Source: Bettongia penicillata ogilbyi (Eukaryota; Chordata; Mammalia; Diprotodontia; Potoroidae). From it: 64,000 nt of DNA. The translations under genes were made by a program, and so were the position numbers. Position 1 is the stretch's first letter; the number at the start of each line of letters is the position of its first letter. The notes beneath the pieces were generated by a model. The model saw nothing but the letters and a program-made list of their open reading frames with translations, was not told where the DNA came from and searched no databases. Positions 21,411-32,354 of the stretch are shown one piece after another. The stretch lies in the NCBI GenBank assembly GCA_023548195.1, contig JAJHZJ010000496.1:9372070-9436069 (forward strand), written 5' to 3'.

Positions 21411-22564
21411 ATTAGCGTGCTGCCTCTGTGGCCGTCTTTCATTGCTTCTCCACCAAACTGTACTGACAACCTTCTGGAGCTGTTTCTGCAGTGTTTTCCT
21501 CTTCCTTAGGGGAACAGGAGAGGGATGGGGAGAGAGGCTTAGTATTATCCTTTTGTGAATGTATATTTTCTTTTCTGTTAAAAAGCACACCCAGCTATCA
21601 TACCTAACTCAAGTGGCTGACAGGACTTTCCCATTATATTACCCTTTTGCTGGGTGAGATCCCCAGAGTGATTATCGTGGGCTCCCACAGCATTGGCAAT
21701 TCCTACCGGGTCCTTCTGGAACTTGGGGGTAAACACATACATCCATTTTCATTTGTCCTTTCAGTTCCCATTATGCCCTGAACAGCTAGTACCTTGGCCA
21801 TTCTAATTGGCTTGAAACATTAATAAGTCATAAGATTCACTTAGTAACACAGAAGATAAAGGGATGGGGACGATGACCTTTTCCCTACACTCCTGCCATT
21901 CCATCAACAGCCCCTTTACACCTGACTCTTTCAAGCTCTTTTCTTCTTTCACAGAATTCCTAACTACAGCCCCCAGAGATTACCAACAGGCCCTATGAAT
22001 GCAAGGAGCAACATGCTAATTAGGTTGAAGGGATTTTGAGATTTTTATAGAAGCTGTCACCTTAATGTAAATTTTATTTGTACCACTGAGGATTCTAAAT
22101 TATATTGGCCTATGTTTATTATTAAAGCACCTTGTTCTGTAGTTTGGGGATGAATAAATGAGATCATTTCTGTGATTTCCCTGATGACTTTACAGATCCA
22201 GGCGTTTGAAGGACTGTCATCTGGAAGAAGAAATATACTTGTTCTACTGCTTCCCAGAGGCCAAACAAGAGACAGATTTAGACACTATGCAAGGAAAAGT
22301 GCTAGCTGACATTTCAAGGTGTACCACAGTGACTTGGGAGGGAATGGTATCTTTGTCACTAGAGCAGAAGTGACAAGTGGATAGAAGTTTGTAGTAGGGA
22401 TTAATGCTGTCAAATGTTGATTGAAGGAGATGATATCTGAGATCCCCACCAAATCCATTCTGAAAAATTCTCCATAAATCTATTAAGCATCAACCACATC
22501 CTGGCTAGGGACCCAAGCATAAGTGAGAAAGTAATGGGAAGAGTGAAAAGAGTGATGTATTTAG
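21411..22564. other. Repeat-poor block
   Basis: About 1.15 kb. The segment 21930-22200 is free of repeat signatures, with 'catgctaattaggttgaagg' and 'gtttattattaaagcacctt'. A conserved-noncoding candidate by exclusion. No coding exon supported. Confidence 0.4.
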
Positions 22565-22725
22565 GGGCAGTTGGCCTGGTTTGGAATCTAGGCTTTGCCA
22601 TTTCATACCTGTGTGACCCTGGGCAAGTCTCAACCTCTCTGTGCTTAGTTTCCTTCTCTGTAAAATGAGGGAATTAGGGTAGATAACATTTAAGGTCTTT
22701 TCCAATTCTATATTTATGGTCCCAA
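22565..22725 (+). mobile_element. MIR3 SINE, sense
   Basis: 'acctgtgtgaccctgggcaa', 'tttccttctctgtaaaatga', 'gggtagataacatttaaggt', 'cttttccaattctatattta', with the L3-like tail. Confidence 0.75.
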
Positions 22726-22794
22726 GACATGGCTCCAGTTCTCATACAACTTACATCCAAGAAATGATAGACACAATGAAGGACAATTCTTAGG

Positions 22795-22860
22795 AGTTGA
22801 ATGAATCAGTAAACATTTGGTAAGTGTCTATTATTTGTCAGAAGCTGTGAGTTAATTGCT
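22795..22860 (-). mobile_element. L2 LINE 3' tip, antisense
   Basis: 'ttgaatgaatcagtaaacat' and 'aagtgtctattatttgtcag' correspond to an antisense L2 terminus. Confidence 0.5.
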
Positions 22861-23289
22861 GCATTATTCAGTTGTGGGTTGTTTTTTCTTTTTTTTTACA
22901 CTACTGAACATCTACCAAAGTCAGTTGTTGGTCTAGTCTGGATGAAGATACTTGCTAACACTACCAATGGCACCTTGGCTCACTAGAGTTTCCCTATTCA
23001 GACTTTCTTTCCCCAAGTAATACTTCATGCTTCAGACTTTTCATTTTATTCCTTCAAATGGTCAATAAATTTTGAATAACTGTTGGTCTAGATAGAGTCT
23101 GATAGGCTGAGTCATGCTAAAATATGCCTGCCTGGTAATGCTTTCACCCGTACTCCCTTGTGTATTTTAACACAAGGGGCAGGTCTTTAACCCAAAGGAA
23201 CTAAGCTCTTATGGTCTAATTTCAGGTATCAGTGCAAGGTAGGGATGGTTTCCCCAATATATCTTAAATCCCAAAATAGACATAGTAGG
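22861..23289. other. No recognised repeat or gene
   Basis: About 430 bp. Nothing assigned. Confidence 0.4.
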
Positions 23290-23450
23290 GAGAATAAATG
23301 GTCACTTACATGTAACAGCCATTTTACGGATAAAAGAATAGAAAGTTATCAAGATTCAACTACTCACTTCTATTTATCCATATAGTATGTGGTAGAGCTA
23401 AGTTCTGAACCTAGGTCTTCTGATTTTAAGTTCAATGGACTTCCTTTTGT
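23290..23450 (-). mobile_element. MIR SINE, antisense
   Basis: 'cattttacggataaaagaat', 'gtggtagagctaagttctga' and 'acctaggtcttctgatttta' follow the antisense MIR order. Confidence 0.5.
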
Positions 23451-23964
23451 TGTTATTTTTTCAAACTCCAAAAGCTTTCTCGTTGAATTCTGTTGCAAGC
23501 AATTGGTGTCAGATACTTTCCTAAAGTCAGAGAATATACAGAGTGGAGAAATTGAGAATATTTGAGTGAGTAAGCCAAGGAGATAGAGGAATTGGGGTTC
23601 TGAAGACAATTGCTGACGCATGAGTCTGGCCCTTACTGGGAGCTTAGCTTTCCTTCTGGTAGAGGAAAATTTTGTAATGTTACTGAGTTTAAAGAAAAAT
23701 TACTTCTCTCTGGGCAGAAGCACAGAAAAGAGAGATTAGCACCTTTCTTCAGCCAAAATGTATGGAGTACAGACAGCACTGTGGTTTTCAGCATTGTAGA
23801 TGCATCTGAGTTTAGTATCTAGTTAGTAAGAATGATCAGTTAAGATAGGAAGTTACTAGATGGATGCAGGCAGCCATGCCCTGAATGAGCTCTCTCTCCA
23901 TAGGTCCTTCCTCCCAGGGTTGAGAAGAGGAAAAATTCCATAAAGCAGGTAAACTTCGTGCTGT
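23451..23964. other. No recognised repeat or gene
   Basis: About 510 bp. Nothing assigned. Confidence 0.4.
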
Positions 23965-24090
23965 TTGCTTCAGGCACAAAGTTACTAGTTATAGCTGTGT
24001 TTCTGGACCTCAATTCCCTCATCTGAAAAACTAGGGGGTGGGCTCTAAAATTCTCTAGCTCTAAATCCTAGGATCTTCCTGTCATCTATG
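23965..24090 (+). mobile_element. MIR3 SINE fragment, sense
   Basis: 'ctcaattccctcatctgaaa', 'actagggggtgggctctaaa', 'attctctagctctaaatcct', ending in the L3-like tail. Confidence 0.65.
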
Positions 24091-24094
24091 AACT

Positions 24095-24250
24095 TGATTC
24101 CATATCTCCATTTCTGTGATTTGGACTAGGTGACCCTGAGCAGAACCCTTAACCTCTTAAGGTCTGGGGCAACCCTCAAGAACTCTAAGTCAATGATGGG
24201 TGGTAAGTTCACAGATTTCCTACCCGTAAAATCAGACATCTGGATCAAAA
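24095..24250 (+). mobile_element. Possible THER1-type SINE, sense
   Basis: 'ctaggtgaccctgagcagaa' and 'ggggcaaccctcaagaactc' resemble the THER1 core and its 3' module. Diverged; tentative. Confidence 0.35.
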
Positions 24251-24254
24251 TAGT

Positions 24255-24388
24255 AATTTACAAAGAAGGCAATGGAAAGAGCACTAGTTCTAGAATCAGA
24301 GGACTAGTGTTTAAACCCCAATTCTGATATTTATTAACTGTGTCATCCTGTGTAAGTCACTTAACTTGCATGGGACTCTATTTATCTG
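24255..24388 (+). mobile_element. MIR3 SINE, sense, interrupted by a later SINE
   Basis: 'ggaaagagcactagttctag', 'taactgtgtcatcctgtgta' and 'atgggactctatttatctg' are MIR3 body. A tail-like 'gactagatgccttcaaagat' appears at 24780 after the inserted SINE. Confidence 0.6.
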
Positions 24389-24745
24389 CAGGTAGGTCAC
24401 ACAGTGACTAGAGCACCAGGCCTGGAGGAAGTATGATCTTAATTCAAATCCTACCTCAGACACTTACTACCTGTGTGACCCTGGGCAAATCTCTCTAGGA
24501 ATTAACTTCCTTCTTTGTAAAATGGGGTTTAAAAAATATAACCTACCTCGCATCAGAGTGGTTGTAAGGATCAAGTGAACTAATATTTATAATGTGATGT
24601 TCAAACCTTAAAGTGCTTAATAAATGCAACTCATTGTTATTTGAAGAAAGAAATGACAAACCGCTCCCATATCTTTGCCAAGAAAACCTTAAAAGAGGTC
24701 ATGAGGAGTCGGACATGACTACATTGACGAAACAGCAACAAAAAT
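24389..24745 (+). mobile_element. tRNA-headed SINE with RTE/BovB-like tail
   Basis: Head 'caggtaggtcacacagtgac', B-box region 'attcaaatcctacctcagac', CORE-like middle ('gtgaccctgggcaaatctct'), and the tail 'gaaatgacaaaccgctccca' ... 'gaggagtcggacatgactac'. GAGTCGGACACGACT is typical of RTE/BovB 3' ends, so RTE mobilisation is inferred. About 357 bp, complete. Compare Mar1/RTESINE-type elements (name from memory). Confidence 0.8.
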
Positions 24746-25189
24746 TGTTAATATTACTACTGTTATTGTTAAGAGCTTTGACTAGATGCCTTCAAAGATC
24801 TAAGTCTACTGAGGTTTTCTGACTGAACAACTTACTCATATTAGGTCTGATTTCACTGTTTCTATTTTTTTAAGAAGAAAATAAATTACAAACTTTTTAC
24901 ATCAACTTTGAATCCCAAAATTAAAAAGACAGTAAGACTTGTTAGAGTGTGAAGGATGAGGATGTGAGTTTTCTGATGCTGCATCAATATTCATCTTACA
25001 ATATGTACACGTCAATAATGTGGCATAAAAGTAGATTGATTGTAAAAGGAAGTTGGTGCTAGGGAAGATCGATATTTTTTTGCTTTGGAAATCAACACGT
25101 GAGTTTCACCTCATAATTATAATGTATTGTTAGTGAAGAGTGCTGAGCTGCCTTTTTTTGGAACATGTCTTGTTTTTCCCTCCTTGAGA
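24746..25189. other. No recognised repeat or gene
   Basis: About 440 bp, AT-rich, apart from a possible MIR3 tail near 24775-24805. Confidence 0.4.
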
Positions 25190-25310
25190 AATCTTGAGCC
25201 TTCCTCCCTGCATGACCTTAGGTATGTCAATAAATCTCTCTGAGTCTCATTGGCTCTGTAAAACAAGGGAGTTGGCCTAGATCAGGGTCTCTTTCCAAAT
25301 AAAATGAGTC
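25190..25310 (+). mobile_element. MIR3 SINE fragment, sense
   Basis: 'tgcatgaccttaggtatgtc', 'ctctctgagtctcattggct', 'gggagttggcctagatcagg' give a MIR3 body with L3-like tail. Confidence 0.65.
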
Positions 25311-25486
25311 TATCAGTTTTAAGGTCACCTTAGCATCATCCATAGACACATTTTCTGTGCTAAGACCATTGGATTTAGCAATTGTAAGATCAAGAACATC
25401 TTTGGAGAGAGCACTTTCCGTCAAGGAGGAGCATAGTCAAGAGTACTAAGGTTTGACTTATGTGTAGAAAGTTGTTTTTTTTAAAG

Positions 25487-25775
25487 TAGTTTGGTGGCCA
25501 GATATAGTTATACAACTATTGAGGCTGAGGCTATTAAATCACTTGGGCTTGGAAATTCTCTACTACTGCAGGGCTAAAGCTGATCCTATGCACTAAGTCT
25601 GCACTAAGTTAGAAACCAACTTGGTAAATCTCAGGGGGCAGGCTGCCTAAGAGGGGGTGAACCAGCCCAAATTGTTAACTAAGTGCTTTAACGCATCTGC
25701 TAATCAGCAGTGAGATTGGGATGAGGTCATGAATGATGGCTGGACTTACAGCCTAGGTGAGATAAAGAGATCCAG
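25487..25775 (+). pseudogene. 7SL (SRP) RNA pseudogene, nearly full length
   Basis: Collinear with vertebrate 7SL RNA from end to end. The Alu-domain part is seen as 'ttggtggcca', 'ttgaggctgaggct' and 'atcacttgggcttgg'. The S-domain part is seen as 'ctgcactaagtt' (25599-25610), 'aggctgcctaagagggggtg' and 'gaaccagccca', then 'gctaatcagcagtgagatt' and 'acttacagcctaggtgagat'. The functional RNA is the scaffold of the signal recognition particle. This copy carries many substitutions, especially at CpG positions, and small deletions in the S-domain stems. There is no clear T-run terminator after it, so it is almost certainly a dead retrocopy. No poly(A) tail or target duplication could be defined. 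Presence of both domains separates it from Alu-like SINEs. Confidence 0.85.
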
Positions 25776-26259
25776 CCAATAAACTGATGAATGAAAATGA
25801 AAGGAGTTTGGCTGAGAAAAGCAATAATCCTATAGGAGAATAGTTTGAAAATATGACAAATCAAGCAAAACTCCCCCACTCCCACCCCACTGAGGAGCCT
25901 TTGACCATGTCTGCATATAGCATGTGAGTCTCCTTTGAATGATGGAAAATTGAAGATTGGAGGGGAGTCAGTGACCAGATCAATGGGAAATAAGATCCCA
26001 GAAGAGGTGAGAGCAAGCAGAAGTGTGGACCTCATCTAGGAGAAGAATCACCAAAGGAGATAACAATAGAGGATGATTTTAAGATGCTGTCATGTAGAAA
26101 TGGGGAGAGGAGGGAACTTGAAGCACGTGACCTTCAGCCTCTCAGTCAAACAGAAAACAATTTTCTCTGTTGAGATGGGGGTGAAAGAACATAGTACAAG
26201 TGTCTTATACTACAAATCCTTCTCCCATGCTGACTTCCTGGGTTCCTAGATTTGGAAGA
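25776..26259. other. No recognised repeat or gene
   Basis: About 480 bp. Nothing assigned. Confidence 0.4.
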
Positions 26260-26360
26260 CACCTCCAATATCATCTGCTCTACTCCTAACAATGGCAAAC
26301 ACTAAGATTAAAGTGTTGAAGTAATTGACTAAGGTCACATGGCCTGTAAGAGGCATAATT
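26260..26360 (-). mobile_element. Possible MIR3 tail and core, antisense
   Basis: 'tagatttggaagacacctcc' and 'gactaaggtcacatggcctg' look like an antisense MIR3. Diverged. Confidence 0.45.
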
Positions 26361-26369
26361 TATACTTGA

Positions 26370-26565
26370 AAGCAAGTCAGAAGTAGAAGGGATGTTAGAG
26401 ATCATCTAGTCTGAGACCCTTCTTGCTACAAAGGAGTAACTAAGACGCAGAGAGAAAAAATCATTTGCCTAAGGTCAGAAGGGTAGTGAGGAGCACAGCC
26501 AAGACTTGAACCCAGATGATCTGGCTCAAACTCAATGCTTTTGTCATGGTTCATTGGCCTTCTTG
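26370..26565 (-). mobile_element. MIR3 SINE, antisense
   Basis: 'agaagtagaagggatgttag', 'agatcatctagtctgagacc', 'catttgcctaaggtcagaag', 'aagacttgaacccagatgat', the full antisense MIR3 order. It follows a similar fragment, so the two are separate insertions. Confidence 0.75.
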
Positions 26566-26706
26566 TTTTTAATCAACTGTTTTTGTCACCTATCGCATAA
26601 GCTACTCAATGGTCTGGAGGAGTCTAAAAGTATCCATGGCAATTATTTTCAAACTTTGGAAACTGAGACATAAATAATGATTCTTATACCTAGTACAGAT
26701 TTTGTC

Positions 26707-26744
26707 TGCGTGCATGTGTGTGTGCGCACGCACACATGTGTGCA
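26707..26744. repeat. Alternating purine-pyrimidine palindrome (Z-DNA type)
   Basis: Thirty-eight bases alternate pyrimidine and purine without a break. The central 26 bp (26713-26738) is an inverted repeat around GTGCGCAC with a single mismatched pair. CG steps at the centre add to Z-forming potential. Confidence 0.8.
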
Positions 26745-27954
26745 AATGTTTCTGTGTTTGGGAGAGTAGATTCCTGAGAGAGGCTATACCAGACCCCTTC
26801 AAAGGTTAGGGAAATAGGAAATGGAAGACAAATTCTGGGAAAATTTGTCTCTTGAAAAAGGCAATTGTAATCTAAGATATATGGAAGTGATTGTAGAATG
26901 CTGAAAACAAATAATTTAATTTAAAAAGACAATTACAGCTATAATTGTAGACCTACAGAGAATGTGGCCAGCTCATACCTTCTCCTCCATTCCCAGCTGC
27001 TGCCTCCAGTGCCCTTCCCTTCTCAGGATTCGGTGAATGAGTCCAAGTCCTTGTCATCTTTTCCTAGTTAGCCCCTGCTCTCGTGACTGAAAATAGAATT
27101 TCATAAAAGAAGAGTAGACCTCTCCCTCTGGTCTGACTTTCAAAGCTTTGCTAATCTTGACTTGAGCATTTGAAAAGAATCAGAGGAAGTCACTTGTGAT
27201 AATTTGTACCAGATGGATAGAAACACTACAGGATACCTCCATAGACTGAATTCTGTACTCCCTCAAAATCTTAATTAATAGCATTGTTCCTATTTACTGT
27301 ACAATACCCATTAGACCACTCCACACTGATGTGCATTATGCAGGGCTAACTCTTTGAGGGGAACTGTTCATTTGGGTAGAACTTGAAGAAAATACAAAAA
27401 ATGTTACTTTAAAACATAAATACCCCTAATCTAAATGTTCCTGAAGTGAATTAGATGGCAATTTTGTCAGATTTACACCTACATTGTAAATGATAATGGG
27501 AGCTGAAGGCCCCCAGCACCCACTCCATGCTGCTTCAGAGAATTCCTGGCAGTCCTTGCTCATATACTGATGATTACAGGAGTCCCAGAATACCCTCAAG
27601 GGTTTATGAGACCATAGAGGAAATATGCATTTAAAGTGTAAAAAATTAACATGGATGTTTATTTAAAAGGAGAGACTGGAATACACTGGGCTCCCATTAG
27701 CATATAGAAAAGTCTGGCTTTTGACAAGAGAGCTCCAAAAGGGACCACTTTTGTAAGGGTGCAACATGTCTCCTTTCTGGGCCACATTATTCCATATGTC
27801 AAAAAACCCCAAATGTCTCCGTTGCCTCAGGCATTTGTGATGTTTGTAAAAGGTAGTTCTGGCAGCCAAATTATTCAAATTCTCCTTTGAAAAAGCAAAA
27901 TATTCCTGCTAAAATATTACCAAGTTGGGTATCCAAAGGACTTTTGAGGGAAAT
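26745..27954. other. No recognised repeat or gene
   Basis: About 1.2 kb. A minus-strand open frame at 27663-27878 (71 codons) ends near an AATAAA but has no splice signals or recognised motif. Nothing else assigned. Confidence 0.4.
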
Positions 27955-28165
27955 AGGAGGCAGTATTATCCAATAGATAGAATGCTGGGCTAGAACTTGA
28001 AGGTAACTCAGAGTCTGGCTTCATCACTTTGTAGATTCATTTTCCTACTCTTAAACCTTCCCCACTTAACCTCTCTGGGTCTCAGATTCTGAATCTTAAA
28101 AATGAGGAACATACTAGTATCTATCTCATAGCTGTTATTTTAATAATGTATGAAAAGTCCCTTGA
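27955..28165 (+). mobile_element. MIR SINE, sense
   Basis: 'ggcagtattatccaatagat', 'cttaacctctctgggtctca', 'aaaatgaggaacatactagt', 'atctatctcatagctgttat', a near-complete diverged MIR. Confidence 0.7.
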
Positions 28166-29184
28166 AAAACTAGCAAAATCTTCTGTCATTGTTTTAAAAC
28201 TACCTGACAGTTTTTGCTCAGTCACCATAATACTAAGGAAAAAAAACTTTCTCCACTTGAAACCCTTTTTGAAATGAGACTTTTTCCTTAAAGTGTCCTC
28301 TAAGTTCCCTGCCCCTGCCCCCATCACCAGGCACCACAAAAGAATAAAGTTTAGCTTCTGGAACTAGAATTAATGCTGACCCAAGTAATAGAACTCCAAT
28401 AAACCCAATTTCTTCTAAAGGAAATCAAAGTGAGCCAGTGTTCAAATTCTAGAGTTTCCTTTAAAGCATCACAGGATAACTCATAAAACCACTTTTTGCC
28501 CATCACTACGGTATAGTTCTTTTAATTTTCAGATCCAGGACTATAGTGTCCTAGTACTGATATTCTGAGGGAAAAACACATAAAAAACAAGCAACAAGAG
28601 AGTAACATCAGCTATAGCCTTGTGCTATCCTTCTAATGCAAGTTCTAATCTCAAGTAAAGACACGACTATAACCATTTGGATCAAATTATTTATAAAAGG
28701 AAAATTTATGAATTATTTAGAAAAGGTAAATAGTCTTACCAACCATGAGAGAGAGAGAACCATGAGAGAGAAAACAATCTGATACAGTTTGGCACCACTC
28801 AAGCAGACACAGTTGAACTGGAGTAAATGGAGAGTGGATAAATTTACCATGTCCCAGCAGGGTCTCAAAGCAGTCACATTTAGGTCAAGAATAAATTCTG
28901 TCTGGGCAGATCACTCCCTTCAGCAGATCAGCAAGTTAGATGTGGTTCCAAATGTTCTCTATTATATCAGTCATATACTCTATCAGGAGAATCAGAGCCC
29001 TTCACTTGCCAGTGACTCTCTCTTCTGTTGGGTACCCACACTCCAGGGCTCCATCTATAGAGCTTTAAAGTTTCTAGATCACATGATCCTTCAGCCTCTC
29101 ATTCTGTATGGCCAAGATATACTTTCCAGCAAGTCCTACTTCTGATTTAGGCCTACAGCAGCAGTAATAAAATAAAATAAAAAA
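28166..29184. other. No recognised repeat or gene
   Basis: About 1 kb. A 118-codon open frame at 28789-29145 has no recognisable domain and no flanking repeat. It is left unassigned. Confidence 0.4.
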
Positions 29185-29560
29185 ATAACTGGAGACAAAG
29201 TGGATTCTCATCAACTGGAGAATGGCTTAGCAACTTGTGATATTTAAATGTAGTGGAATATTGCTGTGTCTAAGAAATGATGAACACGGTGAATTTAGAA
29301 ACATGGGAAGAATTATATGAATTAGTGGGGAGTGAAGTAAGCAAGAAAATAATATACACAAGGATAATTTTGTAAACAGAAAGAACAGTGAAATAAAACT
29401 GAACTCAGTTAGAATAGCCAAGTGCGGCCTGACAGAAGAAATGAGAACATGTGCCACCCTCCATTCATTACAGAAGTAAGGTGTATGGATATGGGATACT
29501 GAAGACACTGTTAAATGTGATTCATGTGTTTGCTGGTTTTATTGTACAGTTTTCTTTATG
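29185..29560 (+). mobile_element. L1 ORF2 end and 3' UTR fragment, sense
   Basis: 'tcatcaactggagaatggct', 'tagtggaatattgctgtgtc', 'taagaaatgatgaacacggt', 'gtgaagtaagcaagaaaata' follow the last coding part of L1 ORF2, then a decayed 3' UTR ('tgattcatgtgtttgctggt'). Older than the 55.5-kb L1. Confidence 0.7.
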
Positions 29561-29690
29561 CAGCACTTTAGAATGTGACTTTCTTTCCAGTAAGGATTAT
29601 TTCTTTCTTTGTCTTTGCATCCCCAGTGCATAGCCTGGTGCAATACGCATAGAAGGCACTAAATAAGTGCCTAATTTGGGACTAGTGTTA
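29561..29690 (+). mobile_element. L2 LINE 3' end, sense
   Basis: 'tccagtaaggattatttctt', 'catccccagtgcatagcctg', 'gaaggcactaaataagtgcc', a standard L2 terminus. Confidence 0.65.
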
Positions 29691-30374
29691 CTTTTAAAAA
29701 TTTATTTTACAAAGCAGGAATGGTGTGATGGAGGGAGTCAATATGGAGACAAGAATTGATATTAAAACAACATCAACTAAAAGGCAAAATAATAGCAAAC
29801 GATGAGACTTTGATTTAGGGAGAAGTTCAGGACTCATTAAAAGTAATGTAAATTTATAAAGCAATTCAGTCTACTCTCATTTTCCTTTTCTTGTCCAGGA
29901 ATCAATCCAATCTGAAAGACAGTGTTCTGTTGTTGAAAATGAAACCAATCCCTCTTAACTGTGAAAAGGAACATAGACCTGTATAGAATGTCCAAGTTGG
30001 GTCAGAACCTTTTCAGTTATTCTAACAAACTCACAGAATTTGAGATGCAGGCTCATCAAAACCAAGAATCCAAGTCAAACTTAAAAGAGTAGTCCATTTC
30101 TAATGTAATAATAAACAACTTTATAATAATTTTTAAGTGTCAATAATTGAATCTTGTGTAGATTTTATCCTAGTCACATTTAAAAAAAGTTAATTCAACT
30201 TTTGGCTGAATTAAAGTATGTATATTAACTTAGACCAGGAAGTTTGAAAAGTCTTGAGTCCATGGCATATGATCCATTGATTGACCTGGTAATTTTTAGT
30301 CTGGAGAAGAATAAAAATAAGATAGTTAACTTCTAGAATTTGAAAGGACATGGCAAGAAAGAAGAATTGCTTTC
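29691..30374. other. No recognised repeat or gene
   Basis: About 680 bp, AT-rich. A small perfect hairpin TTAATTCA...TGAATTAA lies at 30190-30214. Nothing else assigned. Confidence 0.4.
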
Positions 30375-31425
30375 ATCCTAAAAGAATTATCTGGCTCTTT
30401 CTCTCATCGTCATCACCTACCATCATTTCCAGCTTCAGTATTTATCCCAAGTCCCATATTAATAGCTGCCTATTGGACATTACAAACTGGGTGTTATTAA
30501 GACATCTTCTACTCAACATGTCTAAAACAGAATGTTCTTTCTCCCAAAGGCACCCCTCTTCCAAACTCCCCTATTTCTATTGAAAGCACCACCATACTTC
30601 TAGTATCTGAGGTTCATAGTCTTGGCATTATTCATGACTTCTCAACTTTCCTTCAGGTCATGTAGCCCATCAATCACCAAATCTTGCTGTATGTTCCTCT
30701 CTACCTTTCACCTATAACCTCTTCTCTTTATTCACATGGCCACAAACTTATTTGAGGCTCTCATCACCTTTCAATTAGAATATTGCAAGGCTTCTCATTA
30801 GTTTCATATCTGAAGTCTTTCCTCATTTCTATACATCTTCTACATTGCTGCCAAAGTGATTTTCCTTGAACACAGAGAGGAACACTTATGCTTTTCTATT
30901 TAAACTCTAATGGCTCCCAAAAGCCTCAAAAATAAAATATGAATTCCTCAGTTAAGCTTTTGAGACCTTTTGTCACCTGGTACTAACTTCTCTTTCTAGT
31001 TTATCATACATTTCTTCTCTTCTACTGCGCTGCATTTCAGATAAATGTTTTTCCTATTGTTTGGCTACAGAACTTCATTTACCGATTCTGTACCTTTGTG
31101 TTGCCCATCCACATACCTAAAATACATTTCTTTTTCATTTATACCTCATAGAACATTCTCTTCTTTCAAAATGCAACTGAAGTGCTATTTTATATTTGAA
31201 GCCTTTATTGAGCCACCAGATTCATAGTGCCCTTTGCACTAAGTACTTAGAATTTAGCCACTTCTCATTTATTCTTTGGATATTTTCATGCTTGTAGTAA
31301 TATATTAACTTCTTTTTTCCTGATTTTAATATAAATTCCTTGAGAGTAGGATTTATTTAATTCTTTGTATTTTAACTCCTAGCTCCTGACATGGTACACA
31401 GTAGGTAGATTGATTGATTCAGCCT
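30375..31425 (+). mobile_element. L2 LINE, sense, about 1.05 kb with ORF2 remnant
   Basis: The longest L2 copy here. The open frame 30350-30583 keeps the 'LLDIT' and 'LNMSKTE' signatures of the L2/CR1-clade reverse transcriptase C-terminal side (family L..LNxxKTE motif). Downstream follow 'tcttggcattattcatgact', 'tgtagcccatcaatcaccaa', 'ctttcaattagaatattgca' and the terminus 'aattccttgagagtaggatt' / 'tggtacacagtaggtagatt'. Stops and frameshifts make it inactive. Confidence 0.85.
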
Positions 31426-31524
31426 GGACCCCAGGGAAACAACTTTTAGCAATGGGTAAAAGTCACAATTTTGGATTAAAACACAATACATCTGAGTTTG
31501 TAGGACCTGAGAAAGGTCCTACAA

Positions 31525-31885
31525 TGGTAGAGAGACAGAGAATATAAAATGCCAGAGATGGAGATTGGGGCAGAATTTAGAATATAAAATTGTCAGATGT
31601 GAAGAATTCTTAGTAAAAGATTCTTAGTATAAAGAATGTTTGAGCTGGAGGGACCACAGAATAGACAACATCAGAGCTTGGAAGACCCTAAGAACAAAGC
31701 ATGCCAGAGCTGGGAAAGTCCTACAGAAAGAATATAGAGCTGAGAGCAACTTTAGAGCAGAGAATATGAGTTTAGAGGAATCATGCCCCAAAATAGCTGA
31801 GCTGGATGGATTTCCTGCTTCAAACACAGAATATTAAAGCTAGGTGGCACCCAAGATGACTGAAATTGGGAACCAAAAGTCATTA
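31525..31885. repeat. Degenerate minisatellite, about 33-bp period
   Basis: Roughly ten tandem units of 30-34 bp with the shape AGAAYARAGMATRYCAGAGCTGGRA followed by 'agacccta' or similar. Two clear 33-bp units begin at about 31657 and 31690. The unit matches the antisense MIR3 tail ('gagctggaagggaccttaga'), and the array runs directly into an antisense MIR3 body at 31886. Because 33 is a multiple of three, both strands stay open for about 65 codons, which is not evidence of a gene. Confidence 0.7.
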
Positions 31886-32025
31886 AAAGGTCACTTATTT
31901 CCACTCTCTCATTTTACAGACTAGGAAATTGAGACCTAGAGGAACGAAGAGACTTGGCTGAATTTACACAGGAAGTAAATACCAGAGCCAGGACATGAAC
32001 CCAGGACCTGGAAACACAAAGTCCT
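31886..32025 (-). mobile_element. MIR3 SINE body, antisense
   Basis: 'attttacagactaggaaatt', 'gagacctagaggaacgaaga', 'atgaacccaggacctggaaa'. It continues from the minisatellite, which occupies the place of its tail. Confidence 0.7.
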
Positions 32026-32124
32026 CACTTTTTCTTTAAATTTTAGATTATTGTCTCATTTTCCAATCATGGATCATTTCTTTCTGAAAACAAAAGGAGC
32101 TTTGGCTACTCTCTGTCCTATGAA

Positions 32125-32240
32125 TTGTAATAGTAGTTTAACCTTTTCTAGAGCACTTTGGAGTTGGCAAAGCTTTTTCTTCACAACAACTCCATGAGGT
32201 AAGGAAGGAAAGCATTTTATAGATGAAGAAAAGGAGGGTC
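32125..32240 (-). mobile_element. MIR-type SINE fragment, antisense
   Basis: 'ctagagcactttggagttgg', 'cacaacaactccatgaggta', 'attttatagatgaagaaaag', the 3' half in antisense. Confidence 0.6.
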
Positions 32241-32354
32241 TGATAGGTTGATCTTGCACTCTGTGCTTTCAACATTTGGATTTATTGAAGGAGCAGGAGA
32301 TGTTTTGCCCAGAGAAGTGAAGAGTTAGAGGAACATGTTAGTTAATTGCTTTGT

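Noticed and set aside
27663..27878. 71-codon minus-strand open frame ending near AATAAA
   Set aside because: Considered as a terminal exon or processed pseudogene, but no acceptor with a good pyrimidine tract and no recognised protein.
28789..29145. 118-codon open frame, plus strand
   Set aside because: No recognisable domain and no splice or promoter context; kept as unassigned sequence.
31624..31837. Overlapping open frames on both strands
   Set aside because: Explained by the 33-bp minisatellite, whose period is a multiple of three.
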